Part shown: positions 34,645 to 47,089 of the stretch, in pieces
Layout of the letters: each line of letters opens with the position of its first letter
Position numbering within the stretch: position 1 is the stretch's first letter
From: Anoplopoma fimbria
Taxonomy: Eukaryota; Chordata; Actinopteri; Perciformes; Anoplopomatidae
Length of the DNA: 64,000 bases
Reading direction: 5' to 3'
Assembly (NCBI RefSeq): GCF_027596085.1
Contig: NC_072460.1
Location: forward strand, 7,957,512 to 8,021,511
Notes under the pieces: generated by a model
What the model was told of the DNA's origin: nothing
The model's database searches: none
Seen by the model: only the letters and a program-made list of their open reading frames with translations
Made by a program: the position numbers and the translations under genes

Positions 34645-36608
34645 TCAGAAAATCGTGGGCGCTTGCGGCCCAATCCACCTAGAGGGCCGCAAAAACTTTC
34701 AGTTTTGCACCTGTGGGCCACGAGGGCCGCGGGACCGCAAAGGTTATCAATTGAAGACACCAGAGATATTACTGTTATCCATTAGATGCAATATAGCTTC
34801 CCACCACTTGGTGGCGGTAATGTGTCAGTCAGTTGTTTAACGAGCTCCAGTAAGTCAGCCGCGAAAGTTATGGAGAAGTATTTTAAACGAAAAAATGAAG
34901 AAAATGGTGCCAAACCCTGCAAAAGTCAAAATTTTGCGCAAGTACAATCGTGGCTTCATTAAGTACGGCTTTGTGAATAATGAGCCCGTGTGTGGAGTGT
35001 GGGCTAACGCTTTCCAACGAAGCGCTGAAGCCTTCAGAACTACAGCGCCATCTGGAGGCCAAACATCCAACGCTGGTGGGAAAGCCGGTGGACTTTTTCA
35101 AGAGAAAGGAAAATGGACTACAGATGCAGAAAAGGTCTATCGTGTCACTGACTGGCAACTCCAAATGTGCTTTGAAAGCCAGCTGCCTCGTAGCCAGACG
35201 TGTGGCACAAAGTAAGAAACCGTTCACCACAGCGGAGGAGTTGGTTCTGTGGATATGTGCCGTGAGATGATTGGAGAAGAAGCTGCAAAGAAGCTGCTGA
35301 CCATCCCACTCTCAAACGACACTGCGAGTCACCGTAACAGGCATAACGGCGTCAGGCAGATACTTGATCGTGCACCAGAAGCTAAATGGACCCACTGTTT
35401 TCTCCACCGTGAAAGCCTTGCAGCAAAACATATGTCACCAGAGTTGCATGAGGTGATGGATGTAAGTGTGAAAACCATCAACTTCATTAAAAGTAGAGCT
35501 GTGAACTCCAGATGTTTTGCCAAGCTTTGTGAGGACATAGAAGCAGATCATGTCCAGCTGCTCTATCACAGTGAGGTGAGATGGCTCTCAAGAGGACTGG
35601 TCCTCAAGCGTTTGTTTGAACTGAGGAATGAGGTCTTCTCTTTTCTCACTGAGAAAAAAATCTCCTCTGGCACATTACTATGCCAACACAGAATTCACAG
35701 CTGAACGTGCCTACCTCTGTGACATGTTTTCACTGCTGAACCAGCTGAACATCTCACTGCAAGGAAGAAACAGCAACATATTTGTTGTTGCAGACAAAGT
35801 TCAAGCTTTCAGGAGGAAACTTGCTTTGTGGACTAAGAGGGCCCAGGAAAAGAGGATGGACATGTTTCCACTTTTGTCTGACATTTTGGAAAACTCTCCT
35901 CAGGTGAAGATCAGGGCCTCAGTCTCTCAGCACCTCTCACAACTGGCAGAGAAATTTGATGAATACTTTCCTGAGGATCCCAGAAACATACACATGTGGA
36001 TTTTGGATCCATTTTCTGTGGATCCCACTGAAAATGATGTTGCTTTGCCCTCACATCTGGAATCCCAGCTTCTGGAAGTTTCCACCGACAGCACTTTAAA
36101 GTTGCAGTGGGGCGAACTGGAACTGGGCTCCTTCTGGATTGCTGTCTCAAAGGAGTACCCATGTCTAGCACTGAGGGCTGTGAAACTCCTTCTCCCATTC
36201 ACAACTACATACCTGTGTGAATCAGGATTCTCCACTGTGGCCACAACTAAGACCAAAGCCCGAAACAGACTCAGAGCAACACTGGAGGCTACTCTGAGAG
36301 TGAGCCTTTCCCCCGTTCCACCCAGACTGGATCTGATCGTGTCTGAGAGGCCCAAGTGTCTCATTAAGAGGTGAACATAAAAAGGTAGTTGTAACTGTTG
36401 TGACTGTTGTTCTTGTTCATTATATATAAATAAATGTCTTTGTAATGATCACATTGTATCATGTCATTTATTTGACAGGGTTTTTGCTTGTTAAACTGTA
36501 AGTGGATTTGATTTAGTTATTGAATACAAATCAAACCAAGAGTGAGATCAATTAGTTAAACCAATACAGTGTTAATATTTGAATGGGCCCGGGCCACTTT
36601 GTACTTGA
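34645..36608 (+). mobile_element. Broken hAT transposon, BED-finger transposase (ZBED5-like), copy 1
   Basis: The reading frame starts at ATG 34870 (MEKYFKRKNEENGAK) and ends at TGA 36374, but it is broken into several frames. Visible parts: a BED-type zinc finger (CVECGLTLSNEALKP, then LQRHLEAKHP), DMCREMIGEEAAKKLL, WTHCFLHRESLAAKHMSPEL, VRWLSRGLVLKRLFELRNEV, and the C-terminal hAT dimerisation motif (LLPFTTTYLCESGFS). Compared with family members, sequence is missing between LSNDT and RHNGVRQIL, where part of the catalytic core should be. The left and right ends lack clear complete TIRs. The element is dead. Confidence 0.85.
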
Positions 36609-36609
36609 A

Positions 36610-38540
36610 AAGTTGCTTTAGCAGACTCCTCAGTCTCCATACCTGGCTACAATCCACCTGCAGGACCCACAGCGTGGGTTTTATTGACAATTTTAACCTG
36701 TTCTGGGATCATGCCTCTCTGTTTCAAAGAGACAGGACTCCAAACTCCAAACAAGAGCCACATGCTTTCGGCCAATCTGCAGCATACGGTGTAGCAGTCG
36801 TCCACATGACTGGTATCATTCTACACTAACACCCAGCAGACAGATCCCCGTCTTCCTCTTCCTCCTCATCACAACCGCAGCACATGGAGTCCCATGAAAG
36901 CTCCCCAACAGGTCCCTCATGGCAGCTACTGTCAACAGACATCTGGTGAGGCTTGCTATGAGCACAAACTGCCTGATAATGTTTTGCAGCTATTTGGCAC
37001 ATCAGCTGCTTACTCATTTAAGTCAGCCCCCTCAGTTGCTGAACCTGCCATAGAAAGCCTTGACCAAAATTAAGATGACCTACTCTGTCTGTGAGCCAGC
37101 ACAGCATGTGTGTGTGTGTGTGTGTGTGTGGATCTGAAAAAACCCCAAAAACAATGAACCTGAATTAGGGCCAGACTAGTTACCATCATTTTCTCACATT
37201 GCCATTGACAGTTTTTTCTATTGTCTCTTTTTGGTCCATTGAGATTGTTAATGTTGTAAAGTTAAAACCGTCTATACAATTATTATTTTTTAAATGTTAT
37301 AGTTATGGCAAAAAATGTTCATGTTTTACTGTGACTTGTTATAGACTCCTAAGTGGAGCATAAGGTTAGAAACTAAACCAAACTTAAGAACCTCTTAAGT
37401 AACTCTGCCAGAGTGTCGCTTTTGGGTCACTTTGCCGGTCCCAAGCCCGGATGAAGGAGGAGGGTTGGACGTAGCGCTAGCAATTCCACCCACATAACAG
37501 TCTTTTGATTAAATGTGATATTCTAACATTTAACAATACAGGACAAAATTGATTGATGTAATGTGGGTCTATACAAAGCATTAAAGTCATGAAGTTATTT
37601 TAAGTGATGGCCTATTTCAATGGCAAAATTAAAAAAAAAAAAACAAGATCAACAGAAGAAAGTTCATTTGTAGTTCTAAACATATTTAGTTTTGTTTTTT
37701 TACTCACTTTTTAAGCTGTGTCCCAATCCAGCGGCTGCATCCTTCGGAGGGTGTATTTGTAGACCGATTACGTCACAGCAGCCGAGACGGGGCTGTCCCA
37801 TTCCGAAGACTCCTCCTAATGCGGCCGACAAATGCAGCCTACTTTTCCCAGATTGGGAGGATACAGCTGATGGTCCTTCACGGCCCAAGATGCATTGCGT
37901 GCCGGTGAAGTTGATTATTTTTTTGACATGGAGACTAGAGGACCAGCAACGGGAGACAAGGGACCTGATCAGATCACACTGATGTTAAAATGATCGGTTC
38001 ATTTACGTGACGCCATTAACTAACCAGCTGATGCTATTGATAGCAGCTCGTCCATTTTAATCTTCTAACCTAGCTTTACCTCTTTTATCTTTTTTTTTTT
38101 TTTTTAACTGTCTCTTGTTTGCACTATACTCTATGCTGCTGTAATCCTGTAAATGTCCCCGCTGCGGGACTAATAAAGGATTATCTTGTTTTATTTTATG
38201 ACAACCGATTGGGACATGTCTCATCACGTTCACCGGAGCGTTGCTCTTATTTTGAAGTCGCTCTTACCGTAATGTCTGGTGTATACACGAACAGCACTAC
38301 AACGTGAGGGCTGACTTGACCGCGATAACGAACGCAGCAATTCAGGTTACAAGTCCCGCCTGCTGCGACTTTTGAGCCTTTGGGGAACCGACCTTTCTGG
38401 TATTTTGGGATTTCCTATAAACACTCGCTACTGCTAAGCTAAGCTAACTAAACTAAACTAAACCCATTTGTTTGCTTTGACTATCTCCAGAAAATGGCAC
38501 TATTGTCACTATTAACGAACCTGTTCTAGAATGTGTCATC
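36610..38540. repeat. 5' flank of receptor copy B
   Basis: Near-identical to the copy A flank (27545-29456), with an extra TG microsatellite at 37107-37130 that is also present before C (46180-46204). No independent gene is seen. Confidence 0.75.
38494..38529 (+). promoter_or_regulatory. Upstream ORF before receptor copy B start
   Basis: ATG 38494 to TAG 38529, 11 codons, the counterpart of 29404-29445 with 6 bases fewer. It ends before the main ATG at 38541. Confidence 0.6.
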
Positions 38541-40054
38541 ATGTTTCCGACGCTGACTGTCTTTGGTGAGTATCTTACAGCAGCCTTTAACCCTCACAAA
38601 CACGGAAATAAAGTAACGTAACGTTTTGTTCAATAGGCTTTGTCGCCATGTTCATGACTCCAGGACTTTGCTGTTCACCAAAAGAATATCAGACAAGAGA
38701 TGGACAATGTTGTCCGATGTGCCACGAAGGTAATTCTGAGTATAGGCCTGTGTTGTTTGTGACCATGTACTACTGTGAAGAAGTGAAAAAACAAAAGTCA
38801 CCTCATTAAAACACAAATGGATCAATACATTAATAAATGAAACGAAATGAATACCACATGAAACATATTACATTTAACGAATAATATGCAAACAAGAAAA
38901 AATGTAATGAAATTGAAAAACTTGTAATAGTTGGGACAATAAGCCGACTCCTTTTAATTCTAACCTGGTTTTAGAGGGAAGATATCTTCTATTAAAGGGC
39001 TTTACATTTTAAATTCTACATCAGAATGTCCAGATATTATCTGAGCTACACTCTGACATTGTAATTAATCTGAAGTGAAATTAGTTTGTAACTAGTTCTT
39101 TTTAAATATAATCTAAAATATGAGGGAAGTTTGCTCATGAATGAGATTTTAAAGAGCTTTAATTCTGAAATTCTACATCTGAATGTCCCACTTTCTTTCT
39201 GAGTGGTCTGCTATTAATCTGAAGTGAAATTTGTCTAATCTGATATTCTTTCCTTTTAAATCTAATCTCGTATTACACGTAAATAGGCTCATGAATAGGA
39301 TTGCATAGGGCTTTAATTTTGAAATCTTACATCAGAATGTCCCGATATTGGAAGAGGTAGCTTACGAATTGTTCTGCTATCATTATTAAGTGATATTAGT
39401 TGGTGACATGGGACGAACTCTGAAAGTCATGAAGGATATAAGAATGTCCTGATATTCTCTCTGTGGTCTGTTATCAATACCAACTCAGTTACATTTATTT
39501 TGTATAGCCCTGAATCACAAATTTGCCTCAGAGGGCTTTACAAATTGGAAAAACTCCCCAAAATAAAAAAGGAAGCTGGCTACAGTCCAGGGGAAACTGA
39601 TTTGACAATGTGAAAAATATAGGTAATATATTTTCGATATTATGTTGTTACTGGTAAGTTTCTTTATACGTTCGCTAACATTTAATGTCTTCACTTTAAG
39701 ACTAATCCCACTCGTTAAAGACAAGACACTTTTCATTACTAGTCAAAGTTAATTTGAGACAGCCCTTTTTAATGTTTTCTTATTTTATAGTTATAATTAA
39801 TTTTGTAACTTGTACAACATATGACACTGAAGAGGTTGAAAATGTCATACAAATAAGACGGACCACAGTCTAATGATTATGGGCCTGCTATGCGTCCAAG
39901 AGGAACAGAAACAGACAACGAGGATTAGAGGAAGTCACAGTCATCAGAGAGACGTTGTGTGAGGAGAGCCAGTATCTGGCATCGGCATTACACAGGTTTT
40001 TGTTCTCATAGCCTTCATACAGAAGGTAAACACCAGGCTCTGTAATACCACCAC

Positions 40055-40085
<31 letters not shown>

Positions 40086-42677
40086 ACACACACACACACA
40101 CACACACAAACACAAACAGTGGAAGAGAGCAAGAGTCTATACATTATTCATTTCTTTAGTTTAAAGTCTGATCAAAATAATGTATATAAAAAATTGAAAA
40201 CACAGCAACAGATATTTGCAAGTTAAATGTATTATAATGTACTAGGTGTTTGAGAATAATGGTTATTTCCCATCATGCCTTGATGCTAAATGAGTGTTGA
40301 GTGTGTGTTTTTGTCTTAAACAGGAACAGTTGTTCGAAAAGACTGCACTCGTCAGACATGGACATGGTGCAGCCCTTGTGGGAACAGGACATTTATGAAC
40401 AGACCCAATGGCCTGAATAAATGTTACAACTGCACCCCATGTGACCAAGGTATGACCATAAAGAACTGATTAACACTCCTGTCTTTCACTCTAGTCAAAA
40501 ACCTTATTCAGTTTAAATATGACAAAACTGCTATATGGAAAATCTTTGAATCGAAACACAATTTAAAGTTATACAAGTAATTGCAGTAAAAAAGTATAGA
40601 TAATAATAATTGTCTTGTAGCAGGTATGTGCTTTATTTATATGGAGCCTTGAATTCACCACCAGGGAAATACAGATCTGTACAGTGATTATTGTCAATAA
40701 TATATTTTATGGACCACAAAAAAGTTAGTATAAATATAAATTTAAAACTGAATGTGTTTCTAATGTTTGTATGTGTTTAAAATAAAACAGTGAATGTACC
40801 AATGTATGATTTTATTTCCATAAACTGTCTCTTATGTTGAATAATTGAATTCCATAATGTAACTGCAAAATGACATGCTTTTAAATGTAACTTTTTGTTA
40901 TTGCAATTACTTAAATGTCTTTCATATTTCATCTCGCATTTTTAATTCACTACTCAGTTTCAATTTTGTGACTGATTTCCTTTAAGAAAGTTCTTTTCAT
41001 TTTAACATGTGTAAGTGAGTGAACTCCCTAAAAAGTCATTTCAACCCACAGAGCAGCTAAAGGAGCTCTGATTGGCCAGCTCCGATGTGTATCTCAGGGA
41101 GTTTGGCCAATCAGAGAGGGTGCGGCTCTGTGGGTCAGATTTCATTCCATTTGTCCGTAGCAGTCCACCAAGTAGCACATAATCACATTATTTCATTAAT
41201 TACTAAAGGTCCAGTGTGTAGCATTTAAGGTGATCTATTTTATGAAATGGAATATAATGTAAAAATAAATATATATTTCTTTAGTGAATCATCACATTTA
41301 AATGAGGATCATGTTTTTGTTAGCTTATGGAGTCAGCTATGCTGCACCGCCATGTCTCTACAGTAGCCCAGACAGACCAAACACTGGCTCTAGTACCATT
41401 TATAAATGTTTGTTTAATAATAATATCATGTCTATCATTCTGTTGGCTTTTAGGTAACGGTCTCTTTGCCAAACACGGCTGCACAGCAGCAACAGACACA
41501 GTCTGTGATGTTGTAAATGGATATTTCTGCAAGGCCTTGATGGATGAGTCAGGATGTAGTTCTGCAGAAAAACATACGCAGTGTGGACCCGGTCACAGGA
41601 TAAAAGCACCTGGTAAGAAAATCTCCAGTCTGACATTGAGTACGTTTACATGCACACTTCTGTCCTAACAGTAACACAACACATGGTGTAGCTGGTTATT
41701 CAGCTCCATGTAAACACGGTGCTACACTTTGACTCCTCCATCCAGCAGATCTGTCATGCAGTCTGTCTCTAGTCTGGACTCTGCTGCATTGAACACAGGC
41801 TGTAATTAACCTTTCAATAGGATCATCAGAAATGAAGGACAATTCTATTTATTATCTGTCAGACTGGTGTCAGATTTAGAATTTATTTTTAGCATGCAGA
41901 CCATCATTACATCGAGTATCACCATATGTTCTACTACGATATGGAGGATCAGCTGCAGTAAACAGAAACCTCTTCCAGTTTCTTTACTTTATACATCATA
42001 CACCCTGATCATAGCTGGGATACTAGTGTGCATGAGAAATCCCTCAATGATAACACACAGTCTGATAACTGATGGATGTTCACTGGATGTTGGGTTCCTG
42101 TGTAATTAATCTAACCTTTGTCTGTTTCTCTAAGGAACCAGCAGAACAGACACAGTGTGTGAAAGCTGTCCGTCCGGCTATTTTTCACTTGGTGGTGTGA
42201 ATTGTACAGTTTGGACTCTGTAAGTATTTGTCTGTTAAAGGAGGGTTTGTTCTGCCCTGTGGCACAAAATGGCCACTATATTTATTCATGCATATCTGTT
42301 TTTTTTGTGATGAGTAGTTGAGTTTAATGGCTTCAAATATGTTCAAATATTCTCTTTTCTGACAGTTGCTCACAAACCCAAATAAAGACCAAAGAAGGAA
42401 ACATGACCAGTGATGTCGTCTGTGAAGCTGCTTCAAGACACCATTACTTTCTTATAGCTGCATTAATACTCTTCACATTAACAGTTGCTGGGCTTGGGAT
42501 CAAAGGGATCAAAGGTTTGTGCTTGTTCTGCATCCCTCATTTGACTGGTTTATATTTTACATAATTTCCTCTCATTTGTTTCTCTTCATCGCCTTCAATT
42601 GGAGGTCGCTAATGGTTTTTAGCTGATACGTTTCTTTTCTTTGTATTTCAGGCGGACTATCATCAATAAAAAAATGA
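38541..42677 (+). CDS. TNFRSF14 (HVEM)-like receptor, copy B, very short tail
   Basis: Same structure as copy A. Exons: 38541-38565, 38637-38729, 40324-40449, 41454-41612, 42135-42219, 42366-42514, 42652-42677 (stop TGA), 220 residues. The leader and cysteine-rich repeats are conserved. Exon 3 differs from A by TWTWCSPCGNRTF and KCYNCTPCDQG, the latter adding an N-glycosylation sequon (NCT). Exon 6 is in frame and gives a membrane segment HYFLIAALILFTLTVAGLGI. It also carries a short tandem repeat (ATCAAAGGG) that C and D lack. Exon 7 gives only GGLSSIKK before stop, so the cytoplasmic tail is about a dozen residues and has no visible TRAF-binding motif. It could be a membrane decoy or a ligand-side regulator; that is inference. 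Confidence 0.85.
40052..40117. repeat. CA microsatellite in intron 2 of copy B
   Basis: CA repeat with AA interruptions, at the position equivalent to 30768 in copy A. The antisense exon-like ORF beside it (about 39888-40050) is decayed. Confidence 0.9.
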
Positions 42678-43544
42678 GGTATGTCGGCTCCATATGTTAA
42701 TGTTGTTTACAACATGTAGATGTCTAAAACAGGCTGCACCATTTAATTCAAAACGTTTCAATCATTTATTTCTATTTGTCATGTGAAATCTCTCCAGTGA
42801 AATTCAATCTAGTCGGCTGTACATCATTCACAATAAAACACAGCCTCTTTTTTTCCCCACCAGATTCCTCGGACATCTGACAGCATGGCTTCATCTGGAT
42901 CTCCAGAATCCAAGGACAGAGGACATCTGGGGTGACAGTGGATAGGGGCGACTGTCGCTCAGTGTTAGAGAAGTGTGGTTCTTTTATCAGGATCTGCTGT
43001 TCGATGCCTGGCTCTGCTAGTCCATATCAATGTGTCTTTGGGCTTCGCCAGCAGTGTATGAATGAATGTTTTTGAATGTCAGATAGACTACTGATGACAA
43101 TTTCTTTTTTGACAATTACTCACATTATCTGTTGATTATTTGTTATTCTTGTTTTGTTGTTTTACTACATTACATTACATTACAGTCATTTAGCAAACGC
43201 TTTTATCCAAACGACTTGCAATAAGAACTAACATTTTCTAAATAAATAAATATTTTCTATGAACACTATGAAAGAAAATGGTCACTAGCCCCTCATTTAT
43301 CATCCCATTAGTTTATGACTGTATGAAGATAATTGTTAAATCTGTAATAGCTAGGTGTTAGGATGGCCACGTAGCGGCCGGAGTTTAAAAGTAGGAGGCT
43401 TGACACAGAGGTTATGTGCAGACCAGCCAGGTGTTTCTTCCACCAACAATTAACAAAGAAACATGAAACATCTCCTCAAACAATGGCGTCGGGGCAGCAT
43501 GTGGTCCTGGCAGCAACACTGCTGGGTGATTACTGGCAGCCTTA

Positions 43545-45696
43545 CAGGTGCATCTCAGTAAATTAGAATATCATGGAAAAGTTTGTTTATTTCGATAATT
43601 CAATTCAAAAAGTGAAACTCATATATTATATAGATTCATTACACACAGAGTGAAATATTTCAAAGGTTTATTTCTTTTAATTTTGATGATTATGGCTTAC
43701 AGCTAATGAAAACAAAAAAATAAGTATCTCAGAAAATCGTGGGCGCTTGCGGCCCAATCCACCTAGAGGGCCGCAAAAAACTTTCAGTTTTGCACCTGTG
43801 GGCCACGAGGGCCGCGGGACCGCAAAGGTTATCAATTGAAGACACCAGAGATATTACTGTTATCCATTAGATGCAATATAGCTTCCCACCACTTGGTGGC
43901 GGTAATGTGTCAGTCAGTTGTTTAAGGAGCTCCAGTAAGTCAGCCGCGAAAGTTATGGAGAAGTATTTTAAACGAAAAAATGAAGAAAATGGTGCCAAAC
44001 CCCTGCAAAAGTCAAAATTTTCGCGCAAGTACAATCGTGACTTCATTAAGTACGGCTTTGTGAATAATGAGCCCAGTGTGTGGAGTGTGGGCTAACGCTT
44101 TCCAACGAAGCTCTGAAGCCTTCAGAACTACAGCGCCATCTGGAGGCCAAACATCCAACGCTGGTGGGAAAGCCGGTGGACTTTTTCAAGAGAAAGGAAA
44201 ATGGACTACAGATGCAGAAAAGGTCTATCGTGTCACTGACTGGCAACTCCAAATGTGCTTTGAAAGCCAGCTGCCTCGTAGCCAGACGTGTGGCACAAAG
44301 TAAGAAACCGTTCACCACAGCGGAGGAGTTGGTTCTGTGGATCTGTGCCGTGAGATGATTGGAGAAGAAGCTGCAAAGAAGCTGCTGACCATCCCACTCT
44401 CAAACGACACTGAGTCACCGTAACAGGCATAACGGCGTCAGGCAGATACTTGATCGTGCACCAGAAGCTAAATGGACCCACTGTTTTCTCCACCGTGAAA
44501 GCCTTGCAGCAAAACATATGTCACCAGAGTTGCATGAGGTGATGGATATAAGTGTGAAAACCATCAACTTCATTAAAAGTAGAGCTGTGAACTCCAGATG
44601 TTTTGCCAAGCTTTGTGAGGACATAGAAGCAGATCATGTCCAGCTGCTCTATCACAGTGAGGTGAGATGGCTCTCAAGAGGACTGGTCCTCAAGCGTTTG
44701 TTTGAACTGAGGAATGAGGTCTTCTCTTCTCTCACTGAGAAAAAATCTCCTCTGGCACATTACTATGCCAACACAGAATTCACAGCTGAACTTGCCTACC
44801 TCTGTGACATTTCTTCACTGCTGAACCAGCTGAACATCTCACTGCAAGGAAGAAACAGCAACATATTTGTTGTTGCAGACAAAGTTCAAGCTTTCAGGAG
44901 GAAACTTGCTTTGTGGACTAAGAGGGCCCAGGAAAAGAGGATGGACATGTTCCCACTTTTGTCTGACATTTTGGAAAACTCTCCTCAGGTGAAGATCAGG
45001 GACTCAGTCACTCAGCACCTCTCACAACTGGCAGAGACATTTGATGAATACTTTCCTGAGGATCCCAGAAACAGACACATGTGGATTTTGGACCCATTTT
45101 CTGTGGATCCCACTGAAAATGATGTTGCTTTGCCCTCACATCTGGAATCCCAGCTTCTGGAAGTTTCCACCGACAGCACTTTAAAGTTGCAGTGGGGCGA
45201 ACTGGAACGGGGCTCCTTCTGGATTGCTGTCTCAAAGGAGTACCCATGTCTAGCACTGAGGGCTGTGAAACTCCTTCTCCCATTCACAACTACATACCTG
45301 TGTGAATCAGGATTCTCCACTGGGCCACAACTAAGACCAAAGCCCGAAACAGACTCAGAGCAACACTGGAGGCTACTCTGAGAGTGAGCCTTTCCCCGTT
45401 CCACCCAGACTGGATCTGATCGTGTCTGAGAGGCCCAAGTGTCTCATTAAGAGGTGAACATAAAAAGGTAGTTGTAACTGTTGTGACTGTTGTTATTGTT
45501 CATTATATATAAATAAATGTCTTTGTAATGATCACATTGTATCATGTCATTTATTTGACAGGGTTTTTGCTTGTTAAACTGTAAGTGGATTTGATTTAGT
45601 TATTGAATACAAATCAAACCAAGAGTGAGATCAATTAGTTAAACCAATACAGTGTTAATATTTGAATGGGCCCCGGGCCACTTTGTACTTGAAAAG
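43545..45696 (+). mobile_element. Interspersed repeat plus broken hAT transposon, copy 2
   Basis: Duplicate of 34459-36608. The hAT frame starts at ATG 43955. Its longest open part, 44518-45381, reads from MSPELHEVMD through VRWLSRGLVLKRLFEL to LLPFTTTYLCESGF, and stops early because one base is missing near the end (ACTGGGCCACAAC against ACTGTGGCCACAAC). Its frameshifts differ from copy 1, so the two decayed partly independently after duplication. Confidence 0.85.
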
Positions 45697-47089
45697 TTGC
45701 TTTAGCAGACTCCTCAGTCTCCATACCTGGCTACAATCCACCTGCAGGACCCACAGCGTGGGTTTTATTGACAATTTTAACCTGTTCTGGGATCATGCCT
45801 CTCTGTTTCAAAGAGACGGGACTCCAAACTCCAAACAAGAGGGGCAGCCACATGCTTTCGGCCAATCTGCAGCATACGGTGCAGCAGTCGTCCACATGAC
45901 TGGTATCATTCTACACTAACACCCAGCAGACAGATCCCCGTCTTCCTCTTCCTCCTCATCACAACCGCAGCACATGGAGTCCCATGAGAGCTCCCCCAAC
46001 AGGTCCCTCATGGCAGCTACTGAGGCTTGCTATGAGCACAAACTGCCTGATAATGTTTTGCAGCTATTTGGCACATCAGCTGCTTACTCATTTAAGTCAG
46101 CCCCCTCAGTTGCTGAACCTGCCATAGAAAGCCTTGACCAAAATTAAGATGACCTACTCTGTCTGTGAGCCAGCACAGCATGTGTGTGTGTGTGTGTGTG
46201 TGTGGATCTGAAAAACCCCAAAAACAATGAACCTGAATTAGGGCCAGACTAGTTACCATCATTTTCTCACATTGCCATTGACAGTTTTTTCTATTGTCTC
46301 TTTTTGGTCCATTGAGATTGTTAATGTTGTAAAGTTAAAACCGTCTATACAATTATTATTTTTTAAATGTTATAGTTATGGCAAAAAATGTTCATGTTTT
46401 ACTGTGACTTGTTATAGACTCCTAAGTGGAGCATAAGGTTAGAAACTAAACCAAACTTAAGAACCTCTTAAGTAACTCTGCCAGAGTGTCGCTTTTGGGT
46501 CACTTTGCCGGTCCCAAGCCCGGATGAAGGAGGAGGGTTGGACGTAGTGCTAGCAATTCCACCCACATAAGTCTTTTGATTAAATTTGATATTCTAACAT
46601 TTAACAATACAGGACAAAATTGATTGATGTAATGTGGGTCTATACAAAGCATTAAAGGCATGAAGTTATTTTAAGAAGTGATGGCCTATTTCAATGGCAA
46701 AATTAAAAAAATTAAAAAACAAGATCAACAGAAGAAAGTTCATTTGTAGTTCTAAACATATTTAGGGTGTTTTTTTACTCACTTTTTAAGCTGTGTCCCA
46801 ATCCAGCGGCTGCATCCTTCAGAGGGTGTATTTGTAGACCGATTACGTCACAGCGGCCGCGACGGGGCTGTCCCATTTCAAAGACTCCTCCTAATCTGCT
46901 TCCAACGACTTCCTGTATTTTCATTGAAGGCTTGCTCCTGCCGGCTTCACGCGTCCATTTTCAACTCAAACGAACCTACTGATAAGCTAAGATAATCTAA
47001 TTAAATGTAGTTGTTTGCTTTGACTATCTCCAGAAAAGGACACTATTGTCGCCAGAACGTAACGAGACGCTGTTCTAGAATGTGTCATC
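45697..47089. repeat. 5' flank of receptor copy C
   Basis: Matches the A and B flanks until about 46900. There it jumps (CTCCTCCTAATCTGCTTCCA) to a sequence shared with the D flank (CTTCCTGTATTTTCATTGA, compare 57750). About 700 bp of the A/B flank is missing. No independent gene is seen. Confidence 0.75.

Noticed and set aside
34980..36374. Host gene of the ZBED5/SCAND3 type
   Set aside because: Two copies, both with frameshifts and an internal deletion, embedded in duplicated spacers; better explained as dead hAT transposons than as a domesticated gene.
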